This document shows positions 27,126 through 37,018 of a DNA stretch of 59,280 nucleotides, one piece after another. The notes beneath the pieces are model-generated. The model did no database searches. It saw only the letters and a program-made list of their open reading frames with translations, and was not told where the DNA came from. Origin of the DNA: an uncultured Chlorobiaceae bacterium (GTDB lineage Bacteria > Bacteroidota > Chlorobiia > Chlorobiales > Chlorobiaceae). Numbering within the stretch: the stretch's first letter is position 1; each line of letters begins with the position of its first letter. The position numbers and the translations under genes are program-made. The DNA is taken from positions 1 through 59,280 of the forward strand of contig CAIJPS010000019.1 in assembly GCA_903822595.1 (NCBI GenBank), given 5' to 3'.

Positions 27126-28181
27126 TCAGTAGCGTTTGGTCGTCAGGAGTACACCCCGGTATTTTTCAAGGTTTTCGAGAACTTCACCCGTACCTCTGGC
27201 AACAGCGGTAAGGGGATCTTCGCTGATATGCACGGCAAGCTTGGTCTCTTCGCTGATTCTTTTGTCGAGCCCCTTGATGAGTGACCCGCCCCCGGCAAGG
27301 AAAAGTCCACGATCAAAGATGTCGGCTGAAAGTTCCGGCTTGGTCACTTCGAGGCTTTTTTTGATCGAGGTGATGATCTGGCCAATCGGGGTGGCAATTG
27401 CTTCCCGGATGGTCGCTGAGTTAACCTCCCGCTCTTCAGGAAGGGCGGTTACAAGGTTTCGGCCTCTGACCATCATGGTGAGCTCTTTTTCCAGCTTATA
27501 GGCCGATGCAATTTTTATTTTAACATCTTCTGCAGTACGTTCACCGATTGCCAGGCTGTATGCCTTGCGGAAGTGACGGACAATCGCGTTGGTAATATCG
27601 GTTCCGGCAACCCGAAGCGATTCGCCTGATGCAATGCCGCCGAGCGAAATAACCGCAATTTCTGTTGTGCCGCCTCCGATATCGACAATCATATTGCCCA
27701 TTGGTTCCTTGACGTCAATGCCGATACCGATCGCTGCGGCCATCGGTTCAGTCACCAGGTAGACCTCTTTGGCACCAACATGTTCGGCAGAGTCGCGTAC
27801 GGCCCGTTTTTCAACTTCGGTGATGCCCGACGGGATACCGATAACCATACGGCGGATTCCGAAAGAAAACTGGGTTTTTGTTTTATGGATCAGTCCCTTG
27901 ATCAGCTCTTCTGTTGCCTCATAGTCCGCAATGACGCCGTTGGCAAGGGGTCGGATGGTTAAAATGCCGGGATGGGTTTTTTCATGCATGAGCAGAGCCT
28001 CGTGCCCGATGGCCACAATTTTTCCTGTACTGCGTTCGCGGGCGACGATAGAGGGTTCATTTAAAACAACACCTTTACCCCGTATAAAAATCAATGTATT
28101 CGCTGTTCCGAGATCAATGGCTATGTCCCTGAACAGATTGCTGAAAAAGCTCATGTTCTCATGGTTCTGTATGTCTGTCAT
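27126..28181 (-). CDS. mreB: Rod shape-determining protein MreB
   Basis: Bacterial actin that assembles membrane-bound filaments and guides cell-wall elongation. The 351 residues show the actin-fold ATP-site motifs: IAIDLGTANTL (phosphate 1), VDIGGGTTEIAV (phosphate 2) and LAGGGSLIKGLD (adenosine). The short N-terminal extension before the fold (MTDIQNHENMSFFSNLFRD) may help membrane binding. Unlike many genomes, mreB is not followed by mreC; mreC, mreD and mrdA lie together 20 kb away. It ends 13 bases from the convergent bshA. Confidence 0.95.
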   Translation of the reverse strand: MTDIQNHENMSFFSNLFRDIAIDLGTANTLIFIRGKGVVLNEPSIVARERSTGKIVAIGHEALLMHEKTHPGILTIRPLANGVIADYEATEELIKGLIHKTKTQFSFGIRRMVIGIPSGITEVEKRAVRDSAEHVGAKEVYLVTEPMAAAIGIGIDVKEPMGNMIVDIGGGTTEIAVISLGGIASGESLRVAGTDITNAIVRHFRKAYSLAIGERTAEDVKIKIASAYKLEKELTMMVRGRNLVTALPEEREVNSATIREAIATPIGQIITSIKKSLEVTKPELSADIFDRGLFLAGGGSLIKGLDKRISEETKLAVHISEDPLTAVARGTGEVLENLEKYRGVLLTTKRY

Positions 28182-28410
28182 AGTGGCTTGGAATGGAGCG
28201 GGTTCAGGCTATATTCCAAGGTTTCAACTGAACTCTTAAGGTAGATTAATGCAACTTTTTTTTCAAATGAAAAAATTGTTTCAAGGGCTACTTTTTTATG
28301 CAATTTTCTTTACTCTTCAACTTATGGTGCGGGGTTTCGATAATTGGAGCTATTGAGTACATTGTTTCCAATGAAATTCTTGAGGCCAGATAACCAAAAA
28401 CAGGTAAAAA

Positions 28411-29697
28411 GTGTTGCGCCTATATCGATTTGCTGAAGAACGTTCAGCATTGAAAGAGCAGTTGAGCCGGAGCGTTACCTATGACGCCACTGTTCAGCTT
28501 GCCGTTGAAGACATTTTGCAGCAGGTACGCCAGAATGGAGATAGCGCTGTGCTGGATTATACGGAACGCTTTCAGGGAGTCCGGTTGACCGGGATGCTTG
28601 TTTCCCCGGATGCCATACAGGAGGCATATCGGCAAGCAGATCCGGCTTTTCTTGCCGTGCTTGAGGAGGCATACGGCAACATTGTGCGGTTTCATCAGCA
28701 CGAAGTAGAGAAAAGTTTTTTTTATGAAGCAGATGGGGGAGTACTGCTTGGCCAGAGGATAACACCCATGGAAAAAGCGCTGCTCTATGTGCCTGGTGGA
28801 CAGGCCTCTTATCCGTCATCGGTGCTGATGAATGCGGCACCGGCAAAAGTTGCCGGGGTCAAACATATTTTTATGACCACCCCCTGTGATGCAGCGGGGG
28901 CGGTAAACCCGAATATTCTGGCTGCTGCTGCGGTTGCAGGTATCAGTTCCGTTTACAAGCTCGGCGGTGCCCAGGCAATTGCGGCTTTTGCTTATGGTAC
29001 TGAAACCATTCCGAAGGTTGATATTATTACAGGTCCTGGCAATAAATACGTTGCGCTGGCTAAAAAGCAGGTATTTGGCCATGTCTCTATCGACAGCATT
29101 GCCGGTCCTTCCGAAGTGGTTATCATTGCCGACGAATCGGCCAATCCGGAATTTATTGTCCTTGACCTGTTTGCCCAGGCAGAGCATGATCCTGATGCTT
29201 CGGCCGTGCTGATTACCCATTCTGAATCGCTGGCCGCTGCTGTCATGGAGTGTGCCGAAGCTCGTCTTCCGGGAATGCTCCGAAGTGATATTATTGCTTC
29301 ATCGCTGGAGCATAACGGCGCCATTGTGCTTGTCGGCTCACTTGAAGAGGCTTGCGCAGTGTCGGATATGATTGCGCCTGAGCACCTTGAGCTGCATGTC
29401 GAACATCCCTGGGAGATATTGCCTGATATTCACCATGCGGGTGCGATTTTTATGGGAGGATACTCCTGCGAAACGGTCGGTGATTATTTTGCCGGCCCGA
29501 ACCATACGCTGCCAACCAACGGTACCGCCCGTTTTTTTTCACCACTTTCGGTGCGTGATTTTGTCAAGCACACATCGATTATCTCCTATTCAAAGAAGCA
29601 GATGCATCGTTGTGGCGAGAAAATTGCGGCCTTTGCTGATCGAGAAGGGCTTCAGGCACATGCCGAGGCTGTCCGGGCAAGATTGAGAGCGCTATGA
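28411..29697 (+). CDS. hisD: Histidinol dehydrogenase
   Basis: Catalyses the last two oxidations of histidine synthesis, L-histidinol to L-histidine with two NAD and zinc. The 428 residues include the [11 protein letters not shown] and [11 protein letters not shown] nucleotide segments, the zinc-site region AQAEHD and the catalytic glutamate/histidine segment APEHLELH, with [10 protein letters not shown] near the end. The start is GTG 28411 behind CAGGT. Its stop overlaps the queA start (ATGA), so translation is coupled to an unrelated tRNA-modification gene. No other his gene is nearby. Confidence 0.95.
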   Translation: MLRLYRFAEERSALKEQLSRSVTYDATVQLAVEDILQQVRQNGDSAVLDYTERFQGVRLTGMLVSPDAIQEAYRQADPAFLAVLEEAYGNIVRFHQHEVEKSFFYEADGGVLLGQRITPMEKALLYVPGGQASYPSSVLMNAAPAKVAGVKHIFMTTPCDAAGAVNPNILAAAAVAGISSVYKLGGAQAIAAFAYGTETIPKVDIITGPGNKYVALAKKQVFGHVSIDSIAGPSEVVIIADESANPEFIVLDLFAQAEHDPDASAVLITHSESLAAAVMECAEARLPGMLRSDIIASSLEHNGAIVLVGSLEEACAVSDMIAPEHLELHVEHPWEILPDIHHAGAIFMGGYSCETVGDYFAGPNHTLPTNGTARFFSPLSVRDFVKHTSIISYSKKQMHRCGEKIAAFADREGLQAHAEAVRARLRAL

Positions 29698-30719
29698 GGG
29701 TTGGTGATTTTGATTACGATCTTCCCGGAGAGAAAATTGCAAAATATCCGCCTCTGGAGCGAGGTTCAACCCGTCTTCTATTGCTTGACCGTCATTCCGG
29801 AGCTATCAAGCATGCCGCCTATGCCAGCCTTGACGATTGTTTGCAGCCTGGAGATCTTCTTGTTCTGAACAATACCAGAGTTGTCCGGGCAAGACTCTTT
29901 GCTTGCAAGTCAACAGGCGCGAAGATTGAACTGATGCTTCTTGAAAAGCACCGCGAGGAGCAAAGTCTGGTGCTTTACCGGGGAAATCTGAAAAAAGGCG
30001 ACAAACTCATTGCGCACGATCATGAACTGCTGGTGGTCGATCTTGTCGATCATGGAATTGCCCGCATTGCTGCCGGTGGCGGGCGATCACTCTGTGACCT
30101 GTTCGAGTGTTTCGGGGAGGTGCCCATTCCTCCCTATCTTAAACGAGAGGCGGAGGAGGTTGACCGGGAGCGCTACCAGACGGTTTTTGCCGAATTACCC
30201 GGCTCGGTTGCGGCACCGACGGCATCGCTGAACATGACCCCGGAGCTGATTGACAAGCTTCGCCGCAAAGGTGTGGACATGGTGACACTCACGCTGCATG
30301 TTGGTCTGGGCACCTTTCTTCCAGTCAGGGCAGATGCGATCGAAGAGCATGTCATGCACCGTGAGTATTATTCAATACCACCGGAGTGTGCTGAAAAAAT
30401 TCGGAGGGAAAAAACTGCTGGCGGAAGGGTTGTTGCTGTAGGGACTACCGTTACCAGGGCACTCGAACATGCCGCAGAGCGCATTGAGATGTTTGAGGGC
30501 GATGAATCGCTGACAGGTGAAGCCGATATTTTTATCTATCCGGGATATCGATTCCGTATTATTGATTCTCTTCTGACCAACTTTCATGCGCCCCGCTCAA
30601 CGGTACTGTTGCTTACGGCGGCGTTTGCAGGCCCCGATAACCTGCGCAATGCCTACCGCGAAGCCCTTGCAAAAGGGTACACCTTTCTCAGTTATGGTGA
30701 CAGTATGTTCATTTGTTAA
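29694..30719 (+). CDS. queA: tRNA preQ1(34) S-adenosylmethionine ribosyltransferase-isomerase QueA
   Basis: Transfers and rearranges the ribosyl part of SAM onto preQ1 in tRNA to give epoxyqueuosine. The 341 residues show the family signatures [15 protein letters not shown] at the start, [36 protein letters not shown]-like [11 protein letters not shown], and [16 protein letters not shown] near the end. Starts inside the hisD stop codon. The other queuosine gene in the window, queC, is 18 kb away. Confidence 0.95.
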   Translation: MRVGDFDYDLPGEKIAKYPPLERGSTRLLLLDRHSGAIKHAAYASLDDCLQPGDLLVLNNTRVVRARLFACKSTGAKIELMLLEKHREEQSLVLYRGNLKKGDKLIAHDHELLVVDLVDHGIARIAAGGGRSLCDLFECFGEVPIPPYLKREAEEVDRERYQTVFAELPGSVAAPTASLNMTPELIDKLRRKGVDMVTLTLHVGLGTFLPVRADAIEEHVMHREYYSIPPECAEKIRREKTAGGRVVAVGTTVTRALEHAAERIEMFEGDESLTGEADIFIYPGYRFRIIDSLLTNFHAPRSTVLLLTAAFAGPDNLRNAYREALAKGYTFLSYGDSMFIC

Positions 30720-30867
30720 GATTTTGTTTCACATAATTTTTGTTCCCCTGTTTTTTCCTTAAAGAAACGGGGTGAAAGCTCTTTTTTTCCTAAAGAACTT
30801 AGTCATTGTCGGAGATGCGGAGTGTAGCTGTTTTTGGTTATACAAGGGAGGTATGGTATTTTTCAGA

Positions 30868-30897
30868 TTGTTGCTTATTGCCTGAGTGGTATATAAG
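30868..30897 (+). promoter_or_regulatory. Candidate promoter of acnB
   Basis: TTGTTG at 30868-30873 and TATAAG at 30892-30897 are 18 bases apart and lie 62 bases before the acnB start, in a 240-base gap after queA. Consensus-like only; green sulfur promoters are poorly defined. Confidence 0.35.
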
Positions 30898-30959
30898 TTT
30901 TCCCTGCTTTTTTTAGGATATACATTTCAAAACACACATAACTTTGGGAGATTGACCCT

Positions 30960-33530
30960 ATGAGTCTTGTAGACCAATATCGCGCGCATACCGAAGAGCG
31001 GGCTAAGCTCAGCATTCCACCCTTACCCTTGACTGTTGAGCAGACTCGTTTGCTCGTCAGTCTGCTCAAGCAGGATGTCGTCGAAGAAAAAGAGTATCTG
31101 CTTCAGTTATTCTGTGAGCATATCAGTCCAGGTGTTGATGATGCTGCGTTTGAAAAAGCTGCGTTTCTTGATGCCATTCTCAAAGGGGAGGCCTCATGTA
31201 CCGTTATCGACAACGTTGAGGCTATCAGAATTTTAGGAACCATGCTTGGTGGCTATAATGTCAAACCTCTTGTCGATGCGCTCAGCCATGTCGATTCGGT
31301 TATATGCAGCGAGGCCGCTTCAATGTTGAAAAAAACCCTTCTGGTCTATGATCTGTTTGACGTTGTTGTCGATCTCTCAAAAACCAATACTTATGCGGAG
31401 GAGGTACTCAAATCATGGGCCGAAGCAGAATGGTTTACCTCAAGACCCACGCTTCCTGAAAAAATGACCCTTACGGTTTTCAAGGTGCCAGGTGAAACCA
31501 ATACTGACGATCTTTCACCGGCCAGCGAAGCTTTTACCCGCAGTGATATTCCCCTTCATGCCCGTTGCATGCTCGGCACAAAAATAACCGATCCGATAGG
31601 AACCATTGCCGAATTGAAAACAAAAGGTCATCCACTGGCTTATGTTGGCGATGTTGTTGGTACCGGATCAAGCCGGAAGTCCGGTATAAACTCGGTTCAG
31701 TGGCATATCGGCAATGATATTCCTGCTGTACCGAATAAACGTACCGGTGGCGTGGTGATTGGCAGTATTATTGCCCCTATTTTTTTCAATACGGCGGAAG
31801 ATTCCGGGGCTTTGCCCGTTCAGGCTGATGTGACGGCAATGGAAACGGGTGATGTTATCGATCTTTACCTTTCCCGTGGTACCATAGAGAAGAACGGTGA
31901 GGTCATCGCACGTTTTGAACTCTCACCGAATACGATTGCTGATGAGGTGCGTGCCGGAGGACGTATTCCGCTCATTATTGGCAGGACCCTGACCAGAAAG
32001 GCCCGCAAGGCGCTCGGATTAGGAGAGGAGAGCCTCTTTTTGCGTCCGGAACAGCCCGCAGACAATGGTAAAGGGTACACACTTGCACAGAAAATGATCG
32101 GCAAGGCTTGTGGTCTGCCGGGTGTGCGTCCCGGGATGTACGTCGAACCGGAGACACTGACGGTTGGTTCACAGGATACAACAGGGGCCATGACCCGTGA
32201 TGAGGTCAAAGAGTTTGCTGCACTCAGCTTCAGTGCCGATCTTTTTATGCAGAGTTTTTGCCATACATCAGCCTATCCCAAGCCCTCTGATGTCAAATTG
32301 CATAGAAGCCTTCCCTACTTTATCATGAGCAGAAGCGGCATTTCGCTTAAACCAGGGGATGGGGTTATTCATACTTGGCTGAACCGTATGGTGTTGCCCG
32401 ATACGCTCGGTACCGGTGCTGACTCACATACCCGTTTTCCAATCGGCATCTCCTTTCCCGCAGGTTCAGGGCTTGTGGCCTTTGCAGGTGTTACCGGATC
32501 CATGCCCCTCAACGTTCCTGAGTCGGTGCTTGTCCGTTTTACGGGTGAATTGCAGAAAGGGATAACGTTGCGGGATCTTGTCAACGCCATTCCCTATGTG
32601 GCCATAAAGCAGGGTTTGTTGACCGTGGAGAAGAAAGGCAAGAAAAACGTTTTTGCGGGCCGTATTCTTGAAATAGAGGGGCTGCCGAAACTCAAGGTTG
32701 AGCAGGCCTTTGAGCTCAGTGATGCTTCTGCTGAACGGAGTGCTGCAGCATGTACGGTCCGGCTCGATAAAGAGCCGGTTATTGAATATCTGAGCTCGAA
32801 CGTCAAATTGCTTGAAGAGATGATTGAGCAGGGTTATGGTGATGCTGAGACGCTGCAGCGTCGTATTGGCAAGATGGAGGCCTGGCTTGACAACCCTTCT
32901 CTTCTTGAGCCTGATGCTGATGCCGAGTATGCTGAGATCATTGAGGTCGATATGAACAAAATCACAGAACCGATTCTTGCCTGTCCCAACGATCCTGACG
33001 ATGTCATGACGCTCAGCGAAGTGCTGCGTTCCGATACTATGCCGAAAGTCATTGATGAGGTCTTTGTCGGAAGCTGCATGACCAATATCGGCCATTTCCG
33101 CGCCCTCGGCGAAATTTTGCGGAACCAGGGTGTTGCACCTGTCAAGCTTTGGATTGTTCCTCCCACGAAGATGGATATGATAAAACTGGTCGGGGAGGGT
33201 TATTACTCAATATTTGGCGCTTCCGGCGCTCGTATTGAGCGCCCGGGATGTTCATTGTGCATGGGTAATCAGGCGAGGGTCGCCGATAATGCCGTAGTCT
33301 TTTCGACCAGCACGAGGAACTTCGATAATCGCATGGGCACCGGAGCACAAGTCTATCTTGGTTCAGCGGAGCTTGCCGCCGTTTGCGCACTTCTTGGCCA
33401 TCTGCCGAATACGGATGAATATATGGAGATTTTTAGTCGTCATCTCTCAGGTGAAAAGGAAAAGAATATTTATCAGTATCTTAACTTTCACCAGCTTGAA
33501 AAAGCAGAATTAGAGTTGCTTGTTGAGTAA
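30960..33530 (+). CDS. acnB: Aconitate hydratase B
   Basis: Interconverts citrate and isocitrate through a 4Fe-4S cluster; in green sulfur bacteria this is part of the reductive TCA cycle for carbon fixation. The 856 residues follow the AcnB order: N-terminal HEAT-like helical domain (1-160), swivelling domain with TNTDDLSPA (about 165-375), then the cluster-binding core. Cys706 (GSCMTNIG), Cys764 and Cys767 (CSLCMGN) match E. coli AcnB cysteines 710, 769 and 772 in spacing. AcnB may also dehydrate 2-methylisocitrate. Single gene with its own promoter region. Confidence 0.96.
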   Translation: MSLVDQYRAHTEERAKLSIPPLPLTVEQTRLLVSLLKQDVVEEKEYLLQLFCEHISPGVDDAAFEKAAFLDAILKGEASCTVIDNVEAIRILGTMLGGYNVKPLVDALSHVDSVICSEAASMLKKTLLVYDLFDVVVDLSKTNTYAEEVLKSWAEAEWFTSRPTLPEKMTLTVFKVPGETNTDDLSPASEAFTRSDIPLHARCMLGTKITDPIGTIAELKTKGHPLAYVGDVVGTGSSRKSGINSVQWHIGNDIPAVPNKRTGGVVIGSIIAPIFFNTAEDSGALPVQADVTAMETGDVIDLYLSRGTIEKNGEVIARFELSPNTIADEVRAGGRIPLIIGRTLTRKARKALGLGEESLFLRPEQPADNGKGYTLAQKMIGKACGLPGVRPGMYVEPETLTVGSQDTTGAMTRDEVKEFAALSFSADLFMQSFCHTSAYPKPSDVKLHRSLPYFIMSRSGISLKPGDGVIHTWLNRMVLPDTLGTGADSHTRFPIGISFPAGSGLVAFAGVTGSMPLNVPESVLVRFTGELQKGITLRDLVNAIPYVAIKQGLLTVEKKGKKNVFAGRILEIEGLPKLKVEQAFELSDASAERSAAACTVRLDKEPVIEYLSSNVKLLEEMIEQGYGDAETLQRRIGKMEAWLDNPSLLEPDADAEYAEIIEVDMNKITEPILACPNDPDDVMTLSEVLRSDTMPKVIDEVFVGSCMTNIGHFRALGEILRNQGVAPVKLWIVPPTKMDMIKLVGEGYYSIFGASGARIERPGCSLCMGNQARVADNAVVFSTSTRNFDNRMGTGAQVYLGSAELAAVCALLGHLPNTDEYMEIFSRHLSGEKEKNIYQYLNFHQLEKAELELLVE

Positions 33531-33671
33531 AAAAAACATTTATTAAGGCGGGATGTGGAAATTTTTTGCATATTCCGCCATGCAGTAGGCTTTTGAAAAG
33601 TCGCTGTTTTTTTTTATTATTCGAGAGCTGATGAAGCTGTCAATTATCAAACAACAAAAATAATAATAGCA

Positions 33672-33887
33672 ATGAAAAAACTTTTCATTTTCCTCTTTCT
33701 TTTAAGCTCCGTTTCTTTCGTGGGCTGCGCAAAAAAAGAAGCTCCTGTTGAAGCACCTGCAGCACCTGCAGCCGAGGCACCAGCAGCACCAGCAGCACCT
33801 GCAGCAGCACCTGCCGCTGAAGCACCTGCAGCAGCACCTGCAGCAGCACCTGCAGCCGAGGCACCAGCAGCACCTGCAGCAAAATAA
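33672..33887 (+). CDS. Small Ala/Pro-repeat lipoprotein
   Basis: A 71-residue protein: lipoprotein signal peptide with lipobox SFVGC (Cys19), a KKE spacer, then about 45 residues made only of Ala, Pro and Glu in units such as APAAPAAE. After acylation it would be a short flexible tether on a membrane, similar in build to many tiny proteobacterial Ala/Pro lipoproteins of unknown role. The DNA is a slippage-prone repeat of gcagcacct-like nonamers. It stands alone between acnB and a strong terminator. Confidence 0.75.
   Translation: MKKLFIFLFLLSSVSFVGCAKKEAPVEAPAAPAAEAPAAPAAPAAAPAAEAPAAAPAAAPAAEAPAAPAAK
33741..33885 (+). repeat. Imperfect nonamer repeat (Ala/Pro codons)
   Basis: Reiterated gcagcacct/gcacctgca units encode the lipoprotein tail. 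Copy number is likely to vary between strains. Confidence 0.8.
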
Positions 33888-33910
33888 GTTTCCGGCTTTC
33901 CGGTTTCTTG

Positions 33911-33947
33911 AAAAGAGACAGAACTCGCGTTCTGTCTCTTTTTTTTT
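33911..33947 (+). terminator. Terminator of the small lipoprotein gene
   Basis: Perfect 14-bp stem (33911-33924 with 33929-33942), four-base loop and a T tract. It shares the core AGAGACAGAAC with the hairpin at 34107. Confidence 0.93.
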
Positions 33948-34106
33948 GTGCAATTTGAAGCCGCCAGGAGTGTGACAGACTGCCAAGAGCATGGCAGCCA
34001 GTTGCCATCTGTCGATGGACTGGTGTGCAAGAAGCTGAAGGGGGAAAAAACGGGGTACTGGAGAGGTGAGTGGAATTTCGCCAGAGTCATTTCATTTCAG
34101 ACAAAA

Positions 34107-34141
34107 AAAAAGAGACAGAACTTGTGGACTGTCTCTTTTTT
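34107..34141 (-). terminator. Bidirectional terminator after tRNA-Gln
   Basis: A 12-bp stem (34107-34118 with 34129-34140) has T tracts on both strands and lies just 3' of the minus-strand tRNA-Gln. Core AGAGACAGAAC is repeated from 33914-33924. Confidence 0.85.
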
Positions 34142-34148
34142 TACTTTG

Positions 34149-34222
34149 CTGAGGAGGCAGGACTCGAACCTGCAAATTGCCTGATCCAGAATCAGGAGCC
34201 TTACCAATTTGGCCACTCCTCA
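34149..34222 (-). tRNA. tRNA-Gln (anticodon CTG)
   Basis: Minus-strand cloverleaf: acceptor TGAGGAG/CTCCTCA, D stem GCC/GGC, anticodon arm CCTGA-TTCTGGA-TCAGG with anticodon CTG, T arm GCAGG-TTCGAGT-CCTGC. The CCA end is not encoded. Confidence 0.93.
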
Positions 34223-34279
34223 ATAGTGAGGTGAATATATTAAAAAATAATTTATTCCAATTCTCTTTTTTTCTTTTTT

Positions 34280-35173
34280 TCAAAGAATGGTGAGAAGAAC
34301 CGGAATAAGAATCATTGCTGCGATCATCGATGAGGCGACCAGTGTAGCGGTGAATTCACGGTCAGTTTTTTCCCTCGAAGCGAAAGCCAAGCTGCTGAAC
34401 CCTGCCGGAGCGGAAGCAGAGAGTACCACAATGGCCCGGTCAAGCCCTTCAAGGTGAAACAGGCTGGCAAGCCATACTCCGAGAGCAAGGCCGAGAAACA
34501 TGCGCAGGGCTACGGCGGCAGCCAGATGGAGCGGGTTTATTTTTGCTATACTGAATGATGCTCCGAGTCCAAGAAGGATCAGTGGTATGGTGAGCCCCCC
34601 GATAGAGTGCAGCACTGCTGCCGCAATGGGGGTGGGACGCAGGGCGAACACATTCATTACAAGAGCTGCAATCAGGGCCAGGAGAGGGGAAGAGGTGATA
34701 AGCTTGCGACCCGGAGGGTTTTCTGTGGCATCTCCACACCTGCTGGCAAGAGAGCTTGCGATGGTATAGGCTGAAATTCCATTCGGAATATCGAATACGA
34801 ACAGGCGTGCAAGGCCGTCGTCTCCATAAAATGATTGAATAAAGGGCATGACAAAGCCCAGATTCATGATTATTGAACCGCTCACCAGTAAAGCAGAGGA
34901 CTTTTTCGGCATGCCAAGTGCTTTTGCGGCAAGCATGGCGGCAGCAAACGTCAAAAGGATAAGAAGCGCAGAGATGAGAGGAAGAAAAGACATTGCTGAA
35001 CTTATAACGACAAAGGGAAGGACGGAAAGCAGGAGTGCTGGAAGTGTCAGATGGTAAACGACTTTAAAAAGAACATCTGCACCATGATCATCGAGCACTG
35101 AGGACTTGCGCAACACGATTCCAAGAAAAAATGTTGCAAATGCAGGAGCCAGAAGAAAGGCAAGGTCAAACAT
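34280..35173 (-). CDS. AEC family permease
   Basis: A 297-residue membrane protein with about ten hydrophobic helices in two similar halves, as in the auxin efflux carrier (AEC) family. Supporting segments are FFLGIVLRK near the start, NLGFVMPFIQ in the middle and IPLILLGLGASF in the second half. Bacterial members export small organic acids such as malate or malonate; the substrate here is unknown. ATG 35173 is preferred, because a longer GTG start would overlap tRNA-Arg. It sits within the tRNA cluster on the same strand. Confidence 0.8.
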   Translation of the reverse strand: MFDLAFLLAPAFATFFLGIVLRKSSVLDDHGADVLFKVVYHLTLPALLLSVLPFVVISSAMSFLPLISALLILLTFAAAMLAAKALGMPKKSSALLVSGSIIMNLGFVMPFIQSFYGDDGLARLFVFDIPNGISAYTIASSLASRCGDATENPPGRKLITSSPLLALIAALVMNVFALRPTPIAAAVLHSIGGLTIPLILLGLGASFSIAKINPLHLAAAVALRMFLGLALGVWLASLFHLEGLDRAIVVLSASAPAGFSSLAFASREKTDREFTATLVASSMIAAMILIPVLLTIL

Positions 35174-35219
35174 TGCTGAGAGAGAAAAGCCGTTAGGCGA
35201 AATACAGGGGAGAGAGTTG

Positions 35220-35293
35220 TGCACCCGAGAGGAGTCGAACCTCTAACCGTCTGATTCGTAGTCAGATACTCTATCCAGTTGAGCTACGGGTGC
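35220..35293 (-). tRNA. tRNA-Arg (anticodon ACG)
   Basis: Minus-strand cloverleaf with acceptor GCACCCG/CGGGTGC, anticodon arm TCTGA-CTACGAA-TCAGA (ACG) and T arm AGAGG-TTCGACT-CCTCT. The ACG anticodon is normally edited to ICG. Confidence 0.94.
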
Positions 35294-35302
35294 ATTTTTT
35301 CT

Positions 35303-35379
35303 TGGTAGCGTGTACGGGATTCGAACCCGTGATCTTCGCCTTGAGAGGGCGATGTCCTGGGCCACTAGACGAACACGCC
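35303..35379 (-). tRNA. tRNA-Glu (anticodon CTC), CCA encoded
   Basis: Minus-strand cloverleaf closely resembling tRNA-Glu (TCGTCTAG, GGCCCAGGAC). Anticodon arm TCGCC-CTCTCAA-GGCGA gives CTC, and the T arm is ACGGG-TTCGAAT-CCCGT. ACCA follows in the gene; the first pair is a G-T wobble. Confidence 0.92.
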
Positions 35380-35413
35380 AGGTATTTTCTCTATCCAATC
35401 ACTCACAATTTCG

Positions 35414-35487
35414 TGGGCCCTGTAGGACTTGAACCTACGACCCAGCGATTATGAGTCGCTTGCTCTGACCAACTGAGCTAAGGGCCC
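35414..35487 (-). tRNA. tRNA with CAT anticodon, probably Ile2 (lysidine)
   Basis: Minus-strand cloverleaf with acceptor GGGCCCT/AGGGCCC and anticodon arm AGCGA-CTCATAA-TCGCT. The anticodon arm and D arm match bacterial tRNA-Ile2, whose C34 is changed to lysidine by TilS to read AUA, rather than elongator or initiator Met tRNA. Confidence 0.85.
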
Positions 35488-35564
35488 TCAATGCTTGGCT
35501 TTAGAGGCAGTTAATATAATGTATCACCGGTAATATCCAAAAAAATAATCTTCTTTTTTCCATG

Positions 35565-36839
35565 TTACTCAAATTCATTATACTTTTCGCGGCTGATATC
35601 GGCTCCAAGGCTGTTCAGTTTTATTTCGATCTTCTCATACCCCCTGTCGAGGTGATAGACTCGCAGCACTTCCGTCGTCCCTTTTGCAACAAGTCCAGCA
35701 AGAACAAGACTTGCTGAAGCTCTCAGATCGGTTGACATGACTTTTGTGCCTGAAAGGAGTTGAGGCCCGTGAACAACCGCCTGATTTTTGAGAATTTCGA
35801 TATGGGCACCAAGCCGGTTCAGTTCAGGAATATGGTTGAACCGTTCGTGATAGACCTTGTCGGTAACGTGACTGGTTCCTTCCGCCTGTGTCATCAGGGC
35901 AATCCATTGGGCCTGCATGTCGGTTGGAAAGGCGGGATAGGGTTTCGCGGTGATATCGGTCGGGACAAGCTTTTCAGGGCTTTTCAGCGTTATGCTGTTT
36001 TCGGTTGTTTCAATGCTGCAACCCGCGTGCACAAATTTTTTCAGTACCGCCTTCATCTGTTCGGGTTCAACGCCGTTTACCGTAATCTCTCCTCCGGTTA
36101 TGGCTGCTGCTGCAAGCAGGGTGCCCGCTTCAATTCGGTCAAACACATTATTAAACTCAATGGCTTTGAGCGAATCACTACCCTCTATTTCAAGTTCTGT
36201 TGTTCCTGTTCCCCTGATTGTTGCGCCCATGGCAGTGAGAAAGTGGCAGAGAGTCTCAATTTCCGGTTCTGCAGCAGCATTACTGATGGTTGTTGTTCCC
36301 TCGGCAAGCACCGCTGCCATAAGAGCATTTCCTGTTGCTCCGACAGAAGAGATCGGGAAATTGATATGCCCTCCTCGCAGTTTTCCCCCCTGGATCGAGG
36401 CATCAATAAACCCGGTTTCAATGGTAATTGTTGCACCGAGTTTTTCCATGGCCATTAAATGAAGGTCAATGGGGCGCGGTCCGAAAGCGCACCCTCCGGG
36501 AAGCGAGACCCTTGCATGACCAAATCTTGCAAGCATCGGCCCGAGTACATAGATTGATGCCCTCATTTTTTTTACCAATTCGTAAGGCGCCTGGAGACTT
36601 TTTACGTTTTGTGATGAAACTCTCAGCGTATTGTCCTCAAAAGTTGTTTCAGCACCCAAATGATGCAGAAGCTGGGTAAACGTCATGATATCCTTAAGAT
36701 CAGGGATATGATGAAGGGTAAAGGTTCCGTTCCCGGAAAGCAGTGTTGCGGCAATAATCGGTAAAGAGGTATTTTTTGAGCCTGAAGCGGTTATGCTTCC
36801 GGAGAGTCGGCGACCGCCCCTGATGACAAGCTTGTCCAT
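35565..36839 (-). CDS. murA: UDP-N-acetylglucosamine 1-carboxyvinyltransferase
   Basis: First committed step of peptidoglycan synthesis: adds enolpyruvate from PEP to UDP-GlcNAc. The 424 residues form the two inverse alpha-beta domains; [15 protein letters not shown] holds the conserved Lys22-Asn23, and the catalytic cysteine is present as Cys117 in GGCAFGPRP, so the enzyme should be sensitive to fosfomycin. Separate from other mur genes, with its 3' end facing the tRNA cluster. A 232-codon frame on the opposite strand is a shadow. Confidence 0.96.
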   Translation of the reverse strand: MDKLVIRGGRRLSGSITASGSKNTSLPIIAATLLSGNGTFTLHHIPDLKDIMTFTQLLHHLGAETTFEDNTLRVSSQNVKSLQAPYELVKKMRASIYVLGPMLARFGHARVSLPGGCAFGPRPIDLHLMAMEKLGATITIETGFIDASIQGGKLRGGHINFPISSVGATGNALMAAVLAEGTTTISNAAAEPEIETLCHFLTAMGATIRGTGTTELEIEGSDSLKAIEFNNVFDRIEAGTLLAAAAITGGEITVNGVEPEQMKAVLKKFVHAGCSIETTENSITLKSPEKLVPTDITAKPYPAFPTDMQAQWIALMTQAEGTSHVTDKVYHERFNHIPELNRLGAHIEILKNQAVVHGPQLLSGTKVMSTDLRASASLVLAGLVAKGTTEVLRVYHLDRGYEKIEIKLNSLGADISREKYNEFE

Positions 36840-37018
36840 GTATTGATGGCTGATGAAAAACGGATAGTTACCATTATTTCAGGTCAAGAAAAACAAAATA
36901 TTTTTTTCACTCACCGTTTGCGAAGAAAAGATTTTATCCTTTACCTTGAACTGATGTTTTTGTTGTGTTTTTAAAATGGTTTCTATTGACCATGTTATTT
37001 ACAGAGAGTTGAATTTTA

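Noticed and set aside
30745-30790. Hairpin CCCC...GGGG with distant T run after queA
   Set aside because: Short bulged stem with the T run 9 or more bases away; too weak to call a terminator.
33685-34008. Cysteine- and leucine-rich minus-strand frames over the lipoprotein repeat
   Set aside because: They are produced by the GC-rich nonamer repeat read on the other strand and have no start context.
35760-36458. 232-codon plus-strand frame opposite murA
   Set aside because: Cysteine- and serine-rich translation with no motif; murA with its catalytic cysteine is unambiguous.
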